This document shows positions 18,768 to 29,342 of a stretch of 64,000 nt of DNA, piece after piece. The notes beneath the pieces are model-generated. The model did not search any database and was not told the origin of the DNA. It was given only the letters and a program-made list of their open reading frames with translations. This DNA comes from Brucella sp. 21LCYQ03 (lineage in GTDB: Bacteria > Pseudomonadota > Alphaproteobacteria > Rhizobiales > Rhizobiaceae), in contig NZ_JAMJWE010000001.1 of the NCBI RefSeq assembly GCF_023554105.1, forward strand, positions 62,001-126,000. The letters run 5' to 3'. Position 1 is the stretch's first letter. The number at the start of each line of letters is the position of its first letter. The position numbers and the translations under genes are program-made.

Positions 18768-20095
18768 TAATTTAGCCAACCGTTTGATACTGCCCAGAAA
18801 GCAACGGGAGCTGTGAGCAGAATGCTCAATGCCGTGCGGATGTACCAGATAACGATCAAATCACGGAATTTGAGCGGTACTGATGTCGCCAGAACGCATG
18901 GGATCGAAGCGGACAGGAAGAGAACCTGACTAACCGAAACAACAGCGGCAACAAATTTCAGTGCGACATCTGCATCTTTCAGAAGAATGGCGGGCAGAAA
19001 CATCTCGGCAAGACCGGCTGCCATGGATTTCGCAGCAAGCATTGGATCTGAAAACTGTGCAAGCCATGTGAACGGATAAAGTGCAAGGCCGAGAACATCG
19101 AAGAGCGGTGTATATTTTGCTGCAAGCAGGCCAAGAAGACCGACTGCCATAATGCTTGGCAAAATCATCGATGCCATGCGCAGGCCATCGAGGAACGTTG
19201 CCCAGAGCAGAGGCAACAGCTTTGGTGCGCTCTGTGCCTGAGTAATGCCCGCATCAATCGCAGTTTCAATGCGACCTTTGCCTGCTGGCAGTGGCATGTC
19301 GCGATCTTCCGGATGATCCATGCGGCTTAGCGGCCACAGGCGCGCTGCAATCGCTGAGACAATGAAAGTGACGAAGAAAGTCGTCCAGAAATAGAGGTTC
19401 CATGATTCCATCAGACCAAGCGTCCGTGCGACGATAATCATGAAAGTGGCAGAAACCGTCGAAAAGCCGGTTGCAACGATAGCAGCTTCTCGTGCTGTAT
19501 ACTTGCCTTCTTTATAAACGCGATCAGTAATCAGAAGCGCCAGCGAATAGCTGCCAACGAATGATGCCACGGCGTCAATTGCCGACCAGCCCGGTGTGCG
19601 CCAGATGGGGCGCATCACAGGTTGCACAATAACGCCGGTAAATTCGAGCAGGCCGTAACCGATCAGAAAAGCAAGTGCCAGCGCGCCAATTGGCACAATA
19701 AGGCCGACGGAGAGCACAAGTTTGTCGAAGAGGAAAGGCAGCATGTCAGGGGTGAACAGCAATGCCGGGCCGATATTTGCCAGATACATGGCCGTTGCAA
19801 CAAGTCCAAGCACACGCAAGACCGAGAAGATTTTTTCCGTCAGGTTTTTCTTCCATGTGCCCGTGACGAACGGCCCAAATGCACCATAAGCAATGAGCAG
19901 ACAGACAAGCACCAGAGCGACCGGGCGCAGTTCTGTTGCAAGTGCCGTTGCGGCATGATCAAGCAGAATGGTGGACTTTCCGCCAATGGTGACAGGAACG
20001 AAAAAGAAAAAGATTCCTATGAAGCTGTATACAACCAGCTTTAATGCTGCCGTTCCGCGTGAGGGTTCCTGGCCGCTAAGCGTAGTGTCTGTCAT
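18767..20095 (-). CDS. YjiH-family membrane protein with nucleoside-recognition (Gate) domain
   Basis: Integral membrane protein of 442 aa with about ten hydrophobic segments. It belongs to the YjiH family, whose Gate domain is shared with nucleoside transporters. The motif WSAIDAVASFVGSYSLALLI (near residue 170) is a characteristic re-entrant stretch with polar residues. The start at 20095 follows GGGGAAT; a longer frame reads 22 codons further without a ribosome site. It lies between hutU and hutD on one strand, so it may carry urocanate or another histidine-pathway compound across the inner membrane. Substrate unknown. Confidence 0.75.
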   Translation of the reverse strand: MTDTTLSGQEPSRGTAALKLVVYSFIGIFFFFVPVTIGGKSTILLDHAATALATELRPVALVLVCLLIAYGAFGPFVTGTWKKNLTEKIFSVLRVLGLVATAMYLANIGPALLFTPDMLPFLFDKLVLSVGLIVPIGALALAFLIGYGLLEFTGVIVQPVMRPIWRTPGWSAIDAVASFVGSYSLALLITDRVYKEGKYTAREAAIVATGFSTVSATFMIIVARTLGLMESWNLYFWTTFFVTFIVSAIAARLWPLSRMDHPEDRDMPLPAGKGRIETAIDAGITQAQSAPKLLPLLWATFLDGLRMASMILPSIMAVGLLGLLAAKYTPLFDVLGLALYPFTWLAQFSDPMLAAKSMAAGLAEMFLPAILLKDADVALKFVAAVVSVSQVLFLSASIPCVLATSVPLKFRDLIVIWYIRTALSILLTAPVAFWAVSNGWLN

Positions 20096-20130
20096 CGATA
20101 TTCCCCGGTATGACGTGTATTTTTGAACAT

Positions 20131-20162
20131 GAAAAAAGGCGGCCCCCGTAAGGACCGCCATT
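20131..20162 (-). terminator. Terminator after hutU
   Basis: A GGCGGTCC/GGCCGCC stem (20138-20159) is followed on the minus strand by TTTTTT, 11 bases after the hutU stop. It would separate the hutIHGU enzymes from the yjiH-hutD pair, or attenuate between them. Confidence 0.8.
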
Positions 20163-20172
20163 GATTAGAATC

Positions 20173-21846
20173 TTAGTTTTTAAGGATCGCAGGCAGGCGA
20201 AGACCTTGCTGCTTTGCCCAGTCGAGCGCTTCCTCATAGCCCGCATCGGCATGGCGCATGACGCCAGTAGCCGGATCATTCCAAAGCACGCGACCGATGC
20301 GCTCGTCCGCATCTTCCGAACCGTCACAGCAGATCACCATGCCCGAATGCTGGCTGAAGCCCATGCCGACGCCGCCACCATGATGAAGCGAGACCCATGT
20401 TGCTCCCGATGCGGTGTTGAGCAGCGCATTGAGCAACGGCCAGTCGGACACAGCGTCTGAGCCGTCCTTCATGGATTCTGTTTCGCGGTTTGGCGAAGCA
20501 ACCGAGCCGCTATCGAGGTGATCGCGGCCAATAACGATCGGTGCTTTCAATTCGCCATTGCGGACCATTTCGTTGAAGGCGAGGCCGAGGCGGTGACGGT
20601 CGCCAAGACCGACCCAGCAGATGCGGGCTGGCAGGCCCTGAAATGCGATGCGTTCTTTCGCCATGTCGAGCCAATTGTGCAGGTGCTTGTTGTCTGGCAG
20701 CAGTTCCTTCACCTTGGCATCGGTCTTTGCGATATCTTCCGGGTCGCCGGAGAGAGCAGCCCAACGGAAAGGCCCAATGCCGCGGCAGAACAGCGGGCGG
20801 ATATAGGCAGGAACGAAGCCGGGGAAATCGAAGGCGTTTTCAAGACCTTCTTCAAGCGCCATCTGACGGATGTTGTTGCCGTAATCGACCGTTGGAATGC
20901 CCTGATTGTGGAAGTCGAGCATGGCCTGAACCTGCACTTTCATCGAAGCACGCGCAGCTTTGGCAACAGCCTTTGGATCGCTCTCCTGCTTGGCGCGCCA
21001 TTCTGCAACGCTCCAGCCGATTGGCAGATAGCCATGCACAGGATCATGCGCCGAGGTCTGGTCGGTTACGATGTCAGGGCGCACGCCGCGCTTGACGAGT
21101 TCCGGAAATATTTCAGCCGCATTGCCGATCAGCGCAATGGATTTGGCTTCGCCTGCTTTGGTCCATTCGTCGATCTTGGCCAAAGCTTCATCAAGGCTGT
21201 GGGTCTTTTCATCGACATAGCGGGTGCGCAGACGGAAATCGGCGCGGGTTTCGTCGCATTCGACCGCAAGGCAGCAAGCGCCAGCCATAACCGCTGCGAG
21301 AGGTTGCGCGCCGCCCATGCCGCCGAGGCCACCGGTTAGAATCCATTTGCCTTTAAGGTTGCCATCATAATGCTGGCGACCAGCTTCCACGAAGGTTTCG
21401 TAGGTGCCCTGAACAATGCCCTGTGCGCCGATATAAATCCACGAACCGGCGGTCATCTGGCCATACATGGCGAGACCTTTCTTATCCAGTTCGTTGAAAT
21501 GGTCCCAGGTTGCCCAATGTGGCACGAGGTTGGAATTGGCGATCAGAACGCGCGGTGCGTCCTTATGGGTGCGGAACACGCCGACCGGCTTGCCCGACTG
21601 CACCAGCAGGGTTTCGTCGTCGTTAAGCGTCTTCAGGGTTGCAACGATACGGTCAAAATCGTCCCATGTGCGGGCCGCGCGACCAATGCCGCCATAGACA
21701 ACCAGCTCATGCGGGCGTTCGGCAACATCCGGGTCGAGATTGTTCATCAACATGCGCAGAGGGGCTTCGGTGAGCCAGCTCTTGGCATTAAGTTCAGTGC
21801 CGCGTGGGGCGCGTACGTCGCGTTCATTATGACGTGGGTTGGACAT
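20173..21846 (-). CDS. hutU: Urocanate hydratase
   Basis: NAD-dependent urocanase, 557 aa, adding water to urocanate to give 4-imidazolone-5-propionate, the second step of histidine breakdown. The tightly bound NAD site is [13 protein letters not shown] (near residue 175), and the catalytic region contains [20 protein letters not shown] (near residue 445). Length equals the typical bacterial enzyme. It starts 10 bases after the hutG stop, so hutH-hutG-hutU are co-transcribed. Confidence 0.96.
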   Translation of the reverse strand: MSNPRHNERDVRAPRGTELNAKSWLTEAPLRMLMNNLDPDVAERPHELVVYGGIGRAARTWDDFDRIVATLKTLNDDETLLVQSGKPVGVFRTHKDAPRVLIANSNLVPHWATWDHFNELDKKGLAMYGQMTAGSWIYIGAQGIVQGTYETFVEAGRQHYDGNLKGKWILTGGLGGMGGAQPLAAVMAGACCLAVECDETRADFRLRTRYVDEKTHSLDEALAKIDEWTKAGEAKSIALIGNAAEIFPELVKRGVRPDIVTDQTSAHDPVHGYLPIGWSVAEWRAKQESDPKAVAKAARASMKVQVQAMLDFHNQGIPTVDYGNNIRQMALEEGLENAFDFPGFVPAYIRPLFCRGIGPFRWAALSGDPEDIAKTDAKVKELLPDNKHLHNWLDMAKERIAFQGLPARICWVGLGDRHRLGLAFNEMVRNGELKAPIVIGRDHLDSGSVASPNRETESMKDGSDAVSDWPLLNALLNTASGATWVSLHHGGGVGMGFSQHSGMVICCDGSEDADERIGRVLWNDPATGVMRHADAGYEEALDWAKQQGLRLPAILKN

Positions 21847-21856
21847 GGTTTACTCC

Positions 21857-22657
21857 TCAGGATTTCAGTTCGGCGGCAATGTTTTGGAGCCGCTCAAGAA
21901 TTGTTTTGAGATGCACACGGAGCTTTTCAGCTTTGGCTTCGTCATAGTCGAAGGGTGCGGCCTCGGTAGCCAGATGGGTCGATTGCGCCAGCTCCATCTG
22001 AATGGCGTGGACGCCTGTTTCGGGCTGGCCATAGTGGCGCGTCGTCCAGCCGCCTTTGAAGCGGCCATTGAGAACAGCGGTATAGCCAGTGGCGTTTTGG
22101 GTCACGTCTACGGTTGCGGCTTCGATCTTTGGATCGCAGGTCTTGCCGAGGTCTGTGCCAACATTGAAGTCCGGCAGTTTGCCGTCAAACAGGAACGGGA
22201 TATGCGAGCGGATCGAGTGGCAATCATAAAGGATCGCGACGCCATGGATCGCTTTCACGCGCTCGATTTCTGCAGCAAGGGCATCGTGATAGGGCTTATG
22301 GAAGCGGCCAATACGATCGGCAATATCTGCTTCTTTTGGCGCTTCACCGTCTTTCCAGATGGCAAGACCGTCGAAATCGGTTTCCGGGATCAGTGTCGTA
22401 GTATTCTGGCCCGGATAAAGGCTGACGCCTGCCGGATCGCGATTGGCATCTATGCAATAGCGATGAAAGGTGGCGCGGACGGTGGTGACATTGTCCAGCA
22501 GCCCGTCATAGAGCTGATGGATATGCCAGTCGGTGTCGGCGAGGATACGGCCATTGTCATTGAGCCGTGCCCAGATGTCTTCCGGTACATCGGTGCCAGT
22601 GTGGGGCAGGCCAAGAATGACGGGCGATGTGCCCTGATGGAGTTCAAACGCGCTCAT
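21857..22657 (-). CDS. hutG: N-formylglutamate deformylase
   Basis: N-formylglutamate amidohydrolase, 266 aa, releasing formate and L-glutamate as the last step of the five-enzyme histidine route that uses HutF. Family blocks are GLPHTGTDVPED (near residue 17), ADTDWHIHQLYDG and YDCHSIRSHIP, with the metal-binding histidines. The ATG at 22657 follows GGAGG and lies one base after the hutH stop (TGATATG). An upstream in-frame start would add 19 unrelated residues. Confidence 0.93.
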   Translation of the reverse strand: MSAFELHQGTSPVILGLPHTGTDVPEDIWARLNDNGRILADTDWHIHQLYDGLLDNVTTVRATFHRYCIDANRDPAGVSLYPGQNTTTLIPETDFDGLAIWKDGEAPKEADIADRIGRFHKPYHDALAAEIERVKAIHGVAILYDCHSIRSHIPFLFDGKLPDFNVGTDLGKTCDPKIEAATVDVTQNATGYTAVLNGRFKGGWTTRHYGQPETGVHAIQMELAQSTHLATEAAPFDYDEAKAEKLRVHLKTILERLQNIAAELKS

Positions 22658-22658
22658 A

Positions 22659-24194
22659 TCAGGCCTCCAGTGCAGGTAGAATATTTGCGCTGATGCTGCC
22701 GGTGAACGAGCCATCGGCGATAATGGCGCTTGCGGCTGAAAGATCGTTGGCTATGTAGCGGTCAATATCCAGCGTAGGCACCTTGGCGCGCAGAACTGCA
22801 ATGGCGTTTTTCAATTCAGGGCTGGTTTCAAGGGGGCCACGTAGTTCGACGCCGAGAGCGCCGGTGAGAGCCTCAATGCCAATGATTGCATTGAGGTTCT
22901 CGGTCATCTGCAACAGGCGACGAGCACCATGGCAGGCCATGGAGACGTGATCTTCCTGATTGGCGGAGGTTGGGGTTGAATCAACTGATGCCGGATGCGC
23001 CATCTGCTTGTTTTCGCTCATCAGTGCGGCCGAAGTGACTTCTGCAATCATCAGACCCGAATTGAGGCCAGGCTTCTTGGCAAGGAAGGCTGGCAGGCCA
23101 AAGGAAAGTGCCGGATCAACCAGAAGGGCGATGCGGCGCTGGGCGATTGCGCCGATTTCGCAGACAGCAAGCGCGATCTGGTCGGCTGCGAAAGCAACTG
23201 GTTCGGCGTGGAAGTTGCCGCCTGAAACCACGCTGTTGTCCGATAGGACGAGCGGGTTATCGGTGACGGCATTGGCTTCGATTTCAAGTGTCCGTGCAGC
23301 TTGGCGCAGAATGTCGAGGCAGGCACCATCGACCTGTGGCTGACAGCGGATGCAATAAGGGTCTTGTACGCGCTGGTCGCCTTCAAGGTGGCTCTCGCGA
23401 ATGACCGAGCCAGACAAGAGATTGCGTAGTGCTGCAGCCGTATCGATCTGACCCTTATGACCGCGCAGGGTGTGAATATCCGGATGGAACGGGGCAGTTG
23501 AACCCATAGCCGCATCGGTCGAAAGTGCGCCGGTGACAAGAGCTGCCTGCAATGCGCGATGCGCGCGGAACAGCCCGGCCAATGCCAGTGCAGTCGAGGT
23601 CTGTGTTCCGTTGATGAGTGCGAGACCTTCCTTGGCAGCCAGAACGACTGGCTTGAGGCCCGCTTTTTTGAGTGCCTCAGCAGATGGGAGGCGTTCGCCG
23701 TTATAATAGGCTTCGCCTTCGCCGATCATGGCTGCTGCCATATGAGCGAGCGGTGCAAGATCGCCAGAAGCGCCAACCGACCCCTTGGCCGGGATCATCG
23801 GGATCACGCCTTTTTCAAGCATGGCTTCGATGAGGGTGATGAGTTCGAGCCGCACGCCCGATGCCCCACGGCCAAGCGAAATGAGCTTGAGCGCCATGAT
23901 GAGGCGCACAATGTCTTCGCTCAGAGGTTCACCCACGCCGCAGCAATGCGACAGGATCAGATTGCGCTGAAGCGTTGCCACGTCTTCGGGCGCAATACGG
24001 ATTGAGGCGAGCTTACCAAAGCCGGTATTGATGCCGTAAACCGGTGCATCGCCCGCGGCGATTTCGGCAATGCGGCGAGCTGCCTTTTCAACGCCAGCAT
24101 GGAAGGATGGATCAATGCGAACGGCGATGTTTTCGCGGTAGATTTTCTCAATCGTCGAGAGCGAAACGCTGCCGGGTTGCAATATGAGGGACAT
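22659..24194 (-). CDS. hutH: Histidine ammonia-lyase
   Basis: Histidase, 511 aa, deaminating L-histidine to urocanate. The MIO cofactor forms from Ala142-Ser143-Gly144 within [14 protein letters not shown], the same numbering as in the Pseudomonas enzyme. The substrate tyrosine region [12 protein letters not shown] is at residues 51-62. It sits 23 bases after hutI and before hutG on the minus strand. Confidence 0.96.
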   Translation of the reverse strand: MSLILQPGSVSLSTIEKIYRENIAVRIDPSFHAGVEKAARRIAEIAAGDAPVYGINTGFGKLASIRIAPEDVATLQRNLILSHCCGVGEPLSEDIVRLIMALKLISLGRGASGVRLELITLIEAMLEKGVIPMIPAKGSVGASGDLAPLAHMAAAMIGEGEAYYNGERLPSAEALKKAGLKPVVLAAKEGLALINGTQTSTALALAGLFRAHRALQAALVTGALSTDAAMGSTAPFHPDIHTLRGHKGQIDTAAALRNLLSGSVIRESHLEGDQRVQDPYCIRCQPQVDGACLDILRQAARTLEIEANAVTDNPLVLSDNSVVSGGNFHAEPVAFAADQIALAVCEIGAIAQRRIALLVDPALSFGLPAFLAKKPGLNSGLMIAEVTSAALMSENKQMAHPASVDSTPTSANQEDHVSMACHGARRLLQMTENLNAIIGIEALTGALGVELRGPLETSPELKNAIAVLRAKVPTLDIDRYIANDLSAASAIIADGSFTGSISANILPALEA

Positions 24195-24217
24195 GAAAAG
24201 CTCCGTTATACAAAAAC

Positions 24218-25435
24218 TTAAATTCGGCCTTTGAAAACCCGCTTCCAGAGCGGATTGAAGCCAATGCGGTAAACAAGCTCTGCCGGACGCTCGATGCTCC
24301 AGATTGCGAGGTCAGCATCCTTGCCGACTTCAAGCGTGCCGGTCTTGTCGAGTACACCAAGGGCACGGGCTGCTTCGCGCGTAACGCCTGCAATGCATTC
24401 ATCGACCGTCATGCGGAACAGGGTTGCGCCCATATTCATGGTGAGTAAAAGCGAGGTCAGCGGCGAAGTGCCGGGGTTGTTATCGGTGGCCAGTGCCATC
24501 TTGGTGCCAGCCGCACGGAAAAGATCGACCGGCGGCTTTTGCGTTTCGCGGATGAAATAATAAGCGCCGGGAAGCAGAACGGCGACAGTTCCGGCCTTGG
24601 CCATGGCTTGCGCACCTTCTGCATCGGTATATTCGACATGATCGGCAGAAAGCGCATCATAGGACGCGGCAAGTGCTGCGCCATGAAGATTTGAAAGCTG
24701 ATCGGCGTGGAGTTTTACCGGCAGATTGTGAGCCTTTGCAGCATCAAAAACGCGTGCCATTTCATCCGGCAGAAAGGCGATGCCTTCGCAGAAACCGTCT
24801 ACCGCATCGGCGAGATTTTCGGCTGCAATAGCTGGCAGCATTTCGTTGACGATCTTGTCGATGAAAGCTGCTTTATCGCCATTCATTTCCGGCGGCAGAG
24901 CGTGTGCGCCCAAGAAGGTCGTGCGAACCGCGACGTCGCGTTCATGCCCAAGACGGCGAGCAGCGCGCAATGACTTTGCTTCGTTTTCCGTATCGAGACC
25001 ATAACCCGATTTAACTTCAACCGTCGTCACACCTTCAGCAATCAGCGCATCAAGGCGGGGCAGGGTTTCGCGCACGAGATCATCTTCGCTGGCAGCACGC
25101 AGGTTTTTAACGGAAGAAACTATGCCGCCGCCTGCGCGGGCCACTTCTTCGTAAGTGGCACCATTCAGGCGCAGCTCAAACTCATGCGCGCGATTGCCTG
25201 CGTGGACCAGATGCGTGTGACAGTCGATCAGGCCGGGGGTGATCAGGCGGTTCTCGCAGTCAATTTTTTCAGACGAGGCATAGTCGGCAGGAAGATCAGT
25301 TTCAGCGCCGACATAAGCGATTTTGCCATCTATGACGGCAATCGCTGCGGCCTCAATTAAGCCAAGCCCTTCCGCCTGCTCGTTGAGCGTGGCGATGCGT
25401 GCATTGGTCAAAACGAAGTTCGATTTCTGTGTCAT
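24218..25435 (-). CDS. hutI: Imidazolonepropionase
   Basis: Amidohydrolase-superfamily enzyme, 405 aa, hydrolysing 4-imidazolone-5-propionate to N-formimino-L-glutamate. Metal ligands appear in [10 protein letters not shown] (near residue 70), with further histidines in LGAHALPPE and KLHADQLS, and the catalytic Asp in [11 protein letters not shown]. First gene of the minus-strand hut operon. Its start is 32 bases from a perfect HutC-type palindrome shared with the divergent hutF. Confidence 0.95.
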   Translation of the reverse strand: MTQKSNFVLTNARIATLNEQAEGLGLIEAAAIAVIDGKIAYVGAETDLPADYASSEKIDCENRLITPGLIDCHTHLVHAGNRAHEFELRLNGATYEEVARAGGGIVSSVKNLRAASEDDLVRETLPRLDALIAEGVTTVEVKSGYGLDTENEAKSLRAARRLGHERDVAVRTTFLGAHALPPEMNGDKAAFIDKIVNEMLPAIAAENLADAVDGFCEGIAFLPDEMARVFDAAKAHNLPVKLHADQLSNLHGAALAASYDALSADHVEYTDAEGAQAMAKAGTVAVLLPGAYYFIRETQKPPVDLFRAAGTKMALATDNNPGTSPLTSLLLTMNMGATLFRMTVDECIAGVTREAARALGVLDKTGTLEVGKDADLAIWSIERPAELVYRIGFNPLWKRVFKGRI

Positions 25436-25467
25436 GAGCGTTTTCTCGCTTCCCCTGTTTTTCGATA

Positions 25468-25479
25468 ATGTATATACAT
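25468..25479. promoter_or_regulatory. HutC operator between hutI and hutF
   Basis: ATGTATATACAT is a perfect 12-bp palindrome centred between the divergent hutI and hutF genes. Its TGTATATACA core matches the kind of palindrome bound by the GntR-type repressor HutC, encoded just downstream of hutF. Repression relieved by urocanate is known for the family and inferred here. Confidence 0.75.
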
Positions 25480-25570
25480 ATTAGCGAAGCCGCCAAGAGA
25501 AAAAATGCATCCAATTGCGATCTGTTGAAAAGTGATGCTGCAAAATGGGTGCGAAGAGGAGCGAAACATA

Positions 25571-26938
25571 ATGTCAGCGACAGCCGCGAAAACGCAATTT
25601 ATTCATGCTAAACAAGCACTTTTGCATACGGGTTGGGCAGAGGATGTGCGGCTTGGTCTGGCTCAGGGAAAAATTGCTTCTGTGGAAATTGGCGTTGAAG
25701 CCAAACCGGGCGACGAACACCATAAGGTGATCGTGGCGGGTATGCCAAATCTGCACAGCCACGCGTTTCAATATGGCATGGCTGGCCTTGCAGAACGGCG
25801 CGGACCATCGGCTGACAGCTTCTGGAGCTGGCGCGAGATCATGTATAAGTTCGCGCTGACCATGACGCCGGAACAGGCGGAAGCAGTCGCATTGCGGCTT
25901 TATGTCGATATGCTGGAAGCCGGTTTTACACGCGTCGGTGAGTTCCATTACCTGCATCATGATCGCGACGGCACGCCTTATGGCAACATTTCGGAAATGG
26001 CGGATCGCATTGTCTCGGCAGCGCAAAGCGCTGGTATTGGGCTGACCCTGCTGCCGGTGCTTTATGCACATTCGAGTTTTGGTGGTGCAGCACCCAATGA
26101 AGGTCAGCGCCGTTTTATCAACGATCAGCAGAGTTTTGCGCGCCTGATCGAGGGCTGTCAGAAAGCTCTTTCTGGCTTCGACGGTGCTGTGCTTGGTGTG
26201 GCACCGCACAGTCTACGTGCTGTCACCCCGGATGAACTGACATTTGCAGCATCGCTTTTGCCCGATGCGCCGGTGCATATTCACATTGCTGAGCAGGTCA
26301 AGGAAGTGGAGGACTGCATTGCGTGGTCTGGCCAGCGACCTGTCGAATGGCTGCTTGATCATCAGGAGTTGTCGTCGCGCTGGTGCCTTATTCATGCAAC
26401 GCATATGAGCGACGAGGAAACTGTGCGCATGGCTCAGGCTGGTGCGATTGCCGGTCTTTGCCCGGTCACGGAAGCCAATCTCGGTGACGGCACATTTAAC
26501 GCTGCGGTCTTTGAAGCCAATGGGGGACAGTTCGGTGTCGGGTCCGATTCTAATGTGCTGATCGGCATCGGCGATGAGTTGCGCCAATATGAATATTCGC
26601 AGCGTTTGCTGCATCGCGCGCGCAATGTGCTGGCGAAAAACGAAGGCTCGACCGGACGCGCCTTGTTTGATGGTGCATTGGCAGGCGGCAATATTGCCAT
26701 GGGTCGCGAAGGCGATGGTTTGAAACAGGGTGCTCCGGCAGATTTTGTATCGCTTGATGTTGAGCGTTTGCCCCACGCAAAAGGGGATGCGGTTCTTGAC
26801 GGCTGGATTTTTGCCGGTCGTGCGCGTCCGTCCGATGTGTGGGTGCGCGGTGTAAAACAGGTGGAGGGCGGACATCACCGCTTGCGCGATGAAGCGGAGC
26901 GTGCTTTCCAGAAAGTGATCGGCGAATTGCTGAACTAA
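25571..26938 (+). CDS. hutF: Formimidoylglutamate deiminase
   Basis: Zinc amidohydrolase of 455 aa, converting N-formimino-L-glutamate to N-formylglutamate and ammonia, feeding HutG. Ligand motifs are NLHSHAFQYG (near residue 60), PVHIHIAEQ (near residue 235) and the Asp in GVGSDSNVLI. The ATG at 25571 follows GAGGAG; the frame opens 13 codons earlier with no site. With HutH, HutU, HutI and HutG this completes the five-step pathway in one locus. hutC follows 14 bases later. Confidence 0.94.
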   Translation: MSATAAKTQFIHAKQALLHTGWAEDVRLGLAQGKIASVEIGVEAKPGDEHHKVIVAGMPNLHSHAFQYGMAGLAERRGPSADSFWSWREIMYKFALTMTPEQAEAVALRLYVDMLEAGFTRVGEFHYLHHDRDGTPYGNISEMADRIVSAAQSAGIGLTLLPVLYAHSSFGGAAPNEGQRRFINDQQSFARLIEGCQKALSGFDGAVLGVAPHSLRAVTPDELTFAASLLPDAPVHIHIAEQVKEVEDCIAWSGQRPVEWLLDHQELSSRWCLIHATHMSDEETVRMAQAGAIAGLCPVTEANLGDGTFNAAVFEANGGQFGVGSDSNVLIGIGDELRQYEYSQRLLHRARNVLAKNEGSTGRALFDGALAGGNIAMGREGDGLKQGAPADFVSLDVERLPHAKGDAVLDGWIFAGRARPSDVWVRGVKQVEGGHHRLRDEAERAFQKVIGELLN

Positions 26939-26952
26939 TCAAAGGGAACAAA

Positions 26953-27693
26953 GTGCAGGATACTTCATCCAGACAAGTCGAGGCGACCATATCACTGCAT
27001 CAACGCATTCTGGATGATATTGAAACGCGCATTATTTCTGGAGAATGGCAGCCCGGTCATCGCATCCCGTTTGAGCACGAGCTGACCGAGCATTATAATT
27101 GTTCGCGCATGACCGTGAACAAGGCGCTGACGCAACTGGCAAAAGCCGGTCTGATTGAGCGAAAGCGCCGTTCGGGAAGCTTTGTTTCCTTTCCGCAGTC
27201 GCAAGCGGCGATTCTCGAAATCCACGATATTCGCGATGAGGTTGCAGCGCTTGGGCAGCATTATCGTTTTGAGCTTCTCAGACGAAGTGAACGTCTGAGC
27301 GGTCCTGCCGATGCGCGCCATATCGACATTCCGCGACACACGCCGCTGGTAGAACTTGTCTGCCGTCACTATGCGGGAAAGCGCGTCTTTGCGCTGGAAG
27401 AACGGTTTATCAGCCTTGATGCCGTGCCGAGCGCGGCAGAAACCGATTTTGCAGAGCAATCACCCGGTCCGTGGCTTGTTTCCTGCGTGCCTTGGAGCAA
27501 TGCGCAGCATTCTATACGCGCAGTTGTCTCAACAGAGGAAAACGCTGCGACGCTTGGTGTGCCTGCTGGTTCGCCTTGTCTTGTCGTTGAACGCCAGACA
27601 TGGAATGCTGATCAGCCGGTGACACATGTGCGCTTCACTTATCCAGGCGATAGTCACGCGCTTGTGGCAAAATTTACGCCGTCGCAGAGCTGA
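26953..27693 (+). CDS. hutC: Histidine utilisation repressor HutC
   Basis: GntR-family regulator (HutC/FarR subfamily), 246 aa. The N-terminal winged helix (residues ~15-85) includes YNCSRMTVNKALTQLAKAGL, the recognition helix region. The C-terminal UTRA domain binds the effector, urocanate in known HutC proteins. The start is GTG with AAGGGA upstream. It is co-transcribed with hutF under the palindrome at 25468, so it probably represses itself. In Brucella HutC also affects virulence genes. That is outside knowledge, not visible here. Confidence 0.93.
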   Translation: MQDTSSRQVEATISLHQRILDDIETRIISGEWQPGHRIPFEHELTEHYNCSRMTVNKALTQLAKAGLIERKRRSGSFVSFPQSQAAILEIHDIRDEVAALGQHYRFELLRRSERLSGPADARHIDIPRHTPLVELVCRHYAGKRVFALEERFISLDAVPSAAETDFAEQSPGPWLVSCVPWSNAQHSIRAVVSTEENAATLGVPAGSPCLVVERQTWNADQPVTHVRFTYPGDSHALVAKFTPSQS

Positions 27694-27810
27694 ATGTAGC
27701 GATGTAACGTAACGTTATTACGCTTTTGGTGGCTTCGCACATAGTGGCCGCTAAAATGATAATGCGCAGAATCCTTTGCGTGGCGCTTCATAGAATTTGA
27801 TTCATAAATG

Positions 27811-27842
27811 AAAAAAGCCGCCGCAGGGGAAAAGCGGCGGCC
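27811..27842 (-). terminator. Terminator after the omega-aminotransferase gene
   Basis: GCCGCCGC and GCGGCGGC form a perfect 8-bp stem, with TTTTTT following on the minus strand, 26 bases past the aminotransferase stop. The rest of the 27694-27867 gap has no gene. Confidence 0.85.
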
Positions 27843-27867
27843 AAGTTGCGGCGTTAATGGGTGGTAA

Positions 27868-29196
27868 TTACGCCGCGCGTTTCAGTGCATCTCCGATAAC
27901 GGAAACGATGGTGTCGATCTGTTCTTTTTCCACGATGAGCGGTGGCGAAAGCGCGATCACATCGCCGGTCACACGGATCAGAAGGCCCTTCTTGAAGCAA
28001 TCGGTGAAAACGTCGTAAGCGCGTGCGCCGACAGCGCCTTCGCGTGATGACAGTTCGATTGCACCGACGAGACCGAGGTTACGGATGTCAATGACGTTTG
28101 GCGCGTCTTTGAGCGAATGCAGCGCATTCTCCCAATGCTCGGCCAGTTCTGCGCCACGGGTCAGAAGACCTTCTTCGGCGTAGATTTCAAGCGTGGCAAG
28201 ACCAGCAGCGCAGGCAACCGGATGGCCGGAATAGGTGTAGCCGTGGAAGAGTTCGATGGCGTTTTCCGGGCCGGTCATCAGCGCGTCATGCACAGCGCGG
28301 CTTGCAAAGACAGCACCCATCGGGATTGCGCCGTTGGTGAGGCCCTTGGCAGTGGTTACGAGATCAGGCTTTACGCCGAAATAATCGACAGCAAATGGTG
28401 TGCCTAGGCGGCCAAAGCCGGTGATGACTTCGTCATAGATCACCAGAATGCCGTGCTTGTCGGCGGTTGCGCGGATGCGTTCGAGATAGCCCTTTGGCGG
28501 AAGTACAACACCGGCAGAACCGGACATTGGCTCGACGATGACGGCGGCAATCTTTTCTGCGCCGTGCAGCTGAACCAGACGTTCCAGATCGTCAGCGAGT
28601 TCGATGCCGTGCGCTGGCAGGCCTTTGGAGAATGCATTGCGGCCAATATCGAGTGTGTGGCGCATATGATCAGCAGGAATCTGCGGGAAGATGCGGCGGT
28701 TATTGACGAGACCGCCGACAGAAATGCCGCCGAAGCCAACGCCGTGATAACCTTTTTCGCGGCCGATGATGAGGGTACGGGTGCCCTGACCAATGGCGCG
28801 CTGATAAGCGATGGCGATCTTCAGTGCTGTATCAACCGACTCTGAGCCGGAATTGGTGAAGAACACGCGATCAAGCTTGGCATCTGGACCGCCGGGCGCA
28901 ATGGCTGCGAGCTTCTCAGCAAAGTCGAAAGCGATGTTGTGCCCCATCTGGAAGGTCGGCGCGAAGTCCATGGTCGAGATCTGGCGCTCGACTGCCTGGG
29001 TGATCTGCTTGCGGCCATGACCGGCATTGCAGCACCAAAGGCCTGCGGTTCCGTCCAGAACCTGATTGCCGTCGACATCGGTGTAATACATGCCTGAAGC
29101 GCTTGCGAGCAGGCGTGGGGCGGCCTTGAACTGGCGGTTTGCCGTGAACGGCATCCAGAAGTTATCAAGACTTGGCGCGTTGGTGTTGTTAAGCAT
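27868..29196 (-). CDS. Omega-amino acid--pyruvate aminotransferase (class III)
   Basis: PLP-dependent class III transaminase, 442 aa, in the beta-alanine/omega-amino acid:pyruvate group. PLP lysine is K284 in TTAKGLTNG, and D255 in IYDEVITGFGR contacts the pyridine nitrogen. The entry FWMPFTANRQFK at residues 13-24 is typical of this group. Pyruvate would accept the amino group, giving alanine, which the nearby dadA-alr pair could use. A divergent XRE-cupin regulator 146 bases away probably controls it, and the substrate may therefore be a polyamine or omega-amino acid. Confidence 0.85.
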   Translation of the reverse strand: MLNNTNAPSLDNFWMPFTANRQFKAAPRLLASASGMYYTDVDGNQVLDGTAGLWCCNAGHGRKQITQAVERQISTMDFAPTFQMGHNIAFDFAEKLAAIAPGGPDAKLDRVFFTNSGSESVDTALKIAIAYQRAIGQGTRTLIIGREKGYHGVGFGGISVGGLVNNRRIFPQIPADHMRHTLDIGRNAFSKGLPAHGIELADDLERLVQLHGAEKIAAVIVEPMSGSAGVVLPPKGYLERIRATADKHGILVIYDEVITGFGRLGTPFAVDYFGVKPDLVTTAKGLTNGAIPMGAVFASRAVHDALMTGPENAIELFHGYTYSGHPVACAAGLATLEIYAEEGLLTRGAELAEHWENALHSLKDAPNVIDIRNLGLVGAIELSSREGAVGARAYDVFTDCFKKGLLIRVTGDVIALSPPLIVEKEQIDTIVSVIGDALKRAA

Positions 29197-29342
29197 TAGA
29201 ACCTCCTATTTGCGACCAACAGGACATGCTTTATCGAAGGCAACAAGTCCTTTTCTTATAAAAATTAAATCATTGAAATTACGTGCTTTGATACAAAAGT
29301 TTGTGATATATCGAACATCATAAACAGTAAGGGGACGTGTCG

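Noticed and set aside
27710-27725. GTAACGTAACGTTATTACG region after hutC as an operator
   Set aside because: Only short overlapping half-repeats, and no divergent promoter nearby to explain it.
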